DNA from: UBA9926 sp913064795
GTDB lineage: Bacteria; Pseudomonadota; Gammaproteobacteria; Pseudomonadales; Azotimanducaceae
DNA: 64,000 nt
Direction of reading: 5' to 3'
Assembly (NCBI GenBank): GCA_045560765.1
Contig: JBJKZD010000009.1
Location: 124,001-188,000 of the forward strand
How positions within the stretch are numbered: the stretch's first letter is position 1; each line of letters starts with the position of its first letter. Shown piece by piece: positions 61,754 through 64,000 of the stretch. The notes under the pieces are model-generated. The model saw only the letters and a program-made list of their open reading frames with translations, was not told the origin of the DNA and did not search any database. A program made the position numbers and the translations under genes.

Positions 61754-62913
61754 ACCTTCTTCGCGCGTTGTACCAAAAAGAAATGATCGATGGCCTCAGA
61801 GACCGAAGGTCCCTCTTTTCGAGTTTCTTTTTCCCCTTCTTGGCGCCACTTTTCATCTACGCTCTGATGACGTTGATGATCGAGCAAAACACTAAAAAGG
61901 AAGCCATCGAGCTCCCTGTGATTGGCGGAGAATATGCGCCTGCGCTCATACAGCATTTGCTTGAAAATGGGATCGAAGTGACCGCCTTCAGCGACGATCC
62001 AGAGCAAGCGATTCGCGATAAATCCGTCGATCTGGTGCTTGAGATACCGGCTGACTACCAGGCGTCCATGGCTGCCTTTGAACTCACGCGGGTCGGGATG
62101 ATCCACGATGGCTCACGCAACGATACCCGGGCGACGGTGTCCCGAGTCAGGCAGCTGATCAGGAGCTATAGTAGCGAACTCAATGCGCTACGCCTGATCA
62201 GCCGGGGCATATCACCCCGTTTGATCCAAGGCGTGCAACCTAAAGATGAAGATATTGCCAGCGAAGAACAACGCGCTGCAAACCTACTCGGTTACATTCC
62301 AATCTACGTGCTAATGGCTGCATTCGTTTGCGGCCTCGGACTGGCCATTGATACTACAGCCGGCGAGCGGGAACGCCGCAGCCTAGAGCCGCTACTGATT
62401 AATCCCGTTCCTCGCCTCAAGCTGATATTTGGTAAGTGGTTAGCCGCAAGCACCTTATCGGCGGTTGGCATGGTGATTACCCTGATACTTTGCCTATGGA
62501 CGATGCTGGCTCTGCCCTTGGATGAATTGGGCTTCAGGTTTAACTTAGCAAACAGTCAGATCCCACTGCTTGTGCTCGCAATCTTGCCGGTTCCGCTGCT
62601 GGCCTGCAGCTTGCAGCTTTTGCTCGGTCTTTTTGCAAAGTCATTTAAAGACGCGCAGTCTTATATTGGGATCCTGGTGATTCTTCCAGTGGTCCCCAGT
62701 CTCGTTCTGCAGTTTTACCCCTTCACCACAAGCCTTTGGATGTATCTCGTTCCGATTCTTGGGCAGTCTTTGATGATCAAAGAATTACTTGGCGCAGAGC
62801 CCGTTGCCTTCGCTGCTTACTTCCTCTCTTTCGCTTCAACCGTGGCCACAAGCCTTGGGGTTTGCTTGATTGCTGCACGGCTTCTCGACCAAGAACGCGT
62901 CATTCAGGGCTAG
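61750..62913 (+). CDS. ABC transporter permease (NatB-like, ABC-2 type)
   Basis: 387 residues. One N-terminal helix (FFPFLAPLFIYALMTLMI), a large extracytoplasmic domain (~40-180) and a C-terminal block of five helices, the ABC-2/NatB topology. LVLEIPADYQASMAAFE and the transmembrane segment AGERERRSLEPLLINPVPR (the E-R-R-S-L-E-P-L-L motif) are typical of NatB-like permeases. Start overlaps the ATPase stop as ATGA. The substrate is unknown. Together with the upstream TAP-type hydrolase it forms a three-gene operon. Confidence 0.92.
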   Translation: MNLLRALYQKEMIDGLRDRRSLFSSFFFPFLAPLFIYALMTLMIEQNTKKEAIELPVIGGEYAPALIQHLLENGIEVTAFSDDPEQAIRDKSVDLVLEIPADYQASMAAFELTRVGMIHDGSRNDTRATVSRVRQLIRSYSSELNALRLISRGISPRLIQGVQPKDEDIASEEQRAANLLGYIPIYVLMAAFVCGLGLAIDTTAGERERRSLEPLLINPVPRLKLIFGKWLAASTLSAVGMVITLILCLWTMLALPLDELGFRFNLANSQIPLLVLAILPVPLLACSLQLLLGLFAKSFKDAQSYIGILVILPVVPSLVLQFYPFTTSLWMYLVPILGQSLMIKELLGAEPVAFAAYFLSFASTVATSLGVCLIAARLLDQERVIQG

Positions 62914-63131
62914 CGGAAGATCGAAGACCAAGTACTCTCGATGCGAGCGCATCGCGCCGAGCCAGCGCCTCCCGAAGCGCTTCCTCTCAACCCTCACCTC
63001 GGCACCCGGCACAAATTATTAACGCAAGATTGACGGTACATGGCCGCCTACTGAGCTATCGAACCCGCTCAATCACACCTTACACTGCTTGGCTTAATCT
63101 CTGAGCACAGCACAATGCCAGCCTGAGAGGC

Positions 63132-63500
63132 TCAGGCCGCTCCGCTTGGCGGCTCAGTATTTTGAGGGGTGGGAGGTTCCGACTTTGGCTGTATCCTGGG
63201 CGTCTCGAGGACATCTTCAGAAACTTCTCGATCGAGTCTTTGCGGATCAGCAACATCAGGGATCGGAGGCTCCCTTGTGAGGGATGGTGCTATGTGGGGC
63301 GGAGCTGGCGCCGGGTCAGAGGCAGGAGACTCAAGCAATACCGACTCTACTGAGCTTGGGAGCGCATTGGCCACGGGCGGCTCAGGGATTGCATCCGGAT
63401 TAGGCGCTGTTCGCTCTCGGTCTTCGGTGAAATAGAGATAAGCAGCAGCAATCATCAGCGACACTAAGATTCCAATGATGTACTGGCTCCGATCACTCAT
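63132..63500 (-). CDS. Small proline-rich membrane-anchored protein of unknown function
   Basis: 122 residues. One N-terminal membrane helix (YIIGILVSLMIAAAYLYF) preceded by a short cytoplasmic tail, then a Pro/Glu/Ser-rich periplasmic region with no cysteine and no recognised domain; ends PSGAA. I do not recognise it. ATG 63500 has AGGAG seven bases upstream; an in-frame start at 63524 is less likely. It diverges from the alkylsulfatase gene across 186 bp and faces the ABC permease gene. Low-complexity composition alone makes the protein call moderate. Confidence 0.6.
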   Translation of the reverse strand: MSDRSQYIIGILVSLMIAAAYLYFTEDRERTAPNPDAIPEPPVANALPSSVESVLLESPASDPAPAPPHIAPSLTREPPIPDVADPQRLDREVSEDVLETPRIQPKSEPPTPQNTEPPSGAA

Positions 63501-63686
63501 CTGTCCGCTCCTGACTTTGATCAATGTCTGCTCTGTTGATGTCTGCTTTATTGATGTCGCCCGTCGACCAGAGGCTTCCCCGCTCTCAATGCTCCAATGG
63601 CGGCTTAATCTCTCACGAGATCGTGAAGCCCGCCAGCAGTTGTGTTAGGTTGCAACCTTCGCCCCCTTCAACATCAAGGCCCTGGC

Positions 63687-64000
63687 ATGACTGACTATCA
63701 ACCCCTCTCAGCCCCTGACCAAGAACCAAAACCCGCGACCCATCATACCACCCGACATCAAGACCAAGTGAGGGCAAGGCTTCCCTTTGATGACGTCAGA
63801 AGCTTTGATAACGCCCGACGCGGATTTATCGCGAGCCTTGAGCCCTTGCGTATTGCGCATCAAGACGCTGAGCGCTCAGCACTCGACCTGACCGCTTTTG
63901 ACTTCTTAACCGATGAGTGTCCAGATACGGTCAATCCCTCACTGTGGCGGCAAGCGCAACTCAACGCTCAGCATCATGGGTTATTTGAGGTAACCGATGG
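63687..64000 (+). CDS. Alkyl sulfatase (metallo-beta-lactamase fold, SdsA1-like), 3' end outside window
   Basis: First 104 residues of a gene that runs off the right edge. The frame has no stop. ARLPFDDVRSFDNARRGFIA, DLTAFDFLTDECPDTVNPSL and WRQAQLNAQHHGLFEVTD match the N-terminal segment of SdsA1-type secondary/primary alkylsulfatases, which precede the zinc-binding beta-lactamase domain. AAGG lies seven bases before ATG 63687. No signal peptide is obvious in the first 30 residues, which are Gln/His-rich. The function (hydrolysis of alkyl sulfate esters, releasing sulfate) is inferred from the N-terminus. Confidence 0.85.
   Translation, partial: MTDYQPLSAPDQEPKPATHHTTRHQDQVRARLPFDDVRSFDNARRGFIASLEPLRIAHQDAERSALDLTAFDFLTDECPDTVNPSLWRQAQLNAQHHGLFEVTD

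Noticed and set aside
63121..63137. Seven-pair hairpin (GCCTGAG-AGG-CTCAGGC) after the ABC permease operon
   Set aside because: It overlaps the stop of the small minus-strand gene and has no T run on either strand; possible but unsupported as a terminator.

Overview
The window is a contiguous piece of a gammaproteobacterial chromosome of moderate GC. Several blocks keep an order familiar from Pseudomonas-type genomes: gltB-gltD / aroB-aroK-pilQPONM / PBP1A / rpmE-priA-SPOR-hslVU-DUF971-ubiE-ubiB-hisI-hisE-tatABC, and later typA-(glutamine synthetase)-ntrB-ntrC-trmL-secB-grxC-rhodanese-gpmI-envC-ctpA-hisA-hisB. No phage, insertion sequence, CRISPR array or plasmid function was found. The protein families (phytanoyl-CoA dioxygenase-like enzyme, acyl-CoA dehydrogenase pair, alkylsulfatase) would suit a free-living aerobic, possibly marine, heterotroph. 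I do not assign a rank below class.

Layout. 1-7.1 kb: modABC (modA cut by the window edge), an SrkA-type kinase, a PlsC-like acyltransferase, a GNAT acetyltransferase, a TauE/SafE permease, an SDR oxidoreductase and a HemJ-like protein. 7.2-18.5 kb: Syd, AroA, malate dehydrogenase, glutamate synthase GltBD, AroB, AroK. 18.5-23.5 kb: type IV pilus assembly genes pilMNOPQ. 23.6-38.6 kb: PBP1A, L31, PriA, SPOR protein, HslVU, DUF971, ubiquinone genes, hisI/hisE, tatABC, D-aminoacyl-tRNA deacylase, TypA. 38.6-43.2 kb: nitrogen-control locus. 43.2-51.2 kb: TrmL, SecB, Grx, rhodanese, GpmI, EnvC, CtpA, HisA, HisB, an unknown small protein and tRNA-Gly(CCC). 51.2-64 kb: accessory metabolism (DMT exporter, peroxiredoxin, PhyH/PCD pair, GH2 plus a defective serine hydrolase, two acyl-CoA dehydrogenases, a TAP-type hydrolase with an ABC exporter, and the start of an alkylsulfatase that runs off the right edge).

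The most informative region is 38.7-43.2 kb. A eukaryote-like type II glutamine synthetase (GlnII) occupies the place usually held by type I GlnA upstream of ntrBC. It lies behind a textbook enhancer-promoter set: a perfect NtrC palindrome, an IHF consensus site and a sigma-54 -24/-12 element. Its reading frame is broken by one extra base about 120 nt into the gene, at a sequence that resembles, imperfectly, the prfB +1 recoding site. A second NtrC-like site lies over the likely ntrBC promoter. Together with GltBD at 10.7-16.8 kb, this locus holds the ammonium-assimilation cycle and its regulator.

Other points of note: ctpA carries eight tandem 18-bp units; a serine-hydrolase paralogue translationally coupled to a GH2 enzyme has lost its nucleophile; ubiJ, argS and hisH/hisF are absent from places where relatives carry them; and the gltBD leader can form several hairpins.
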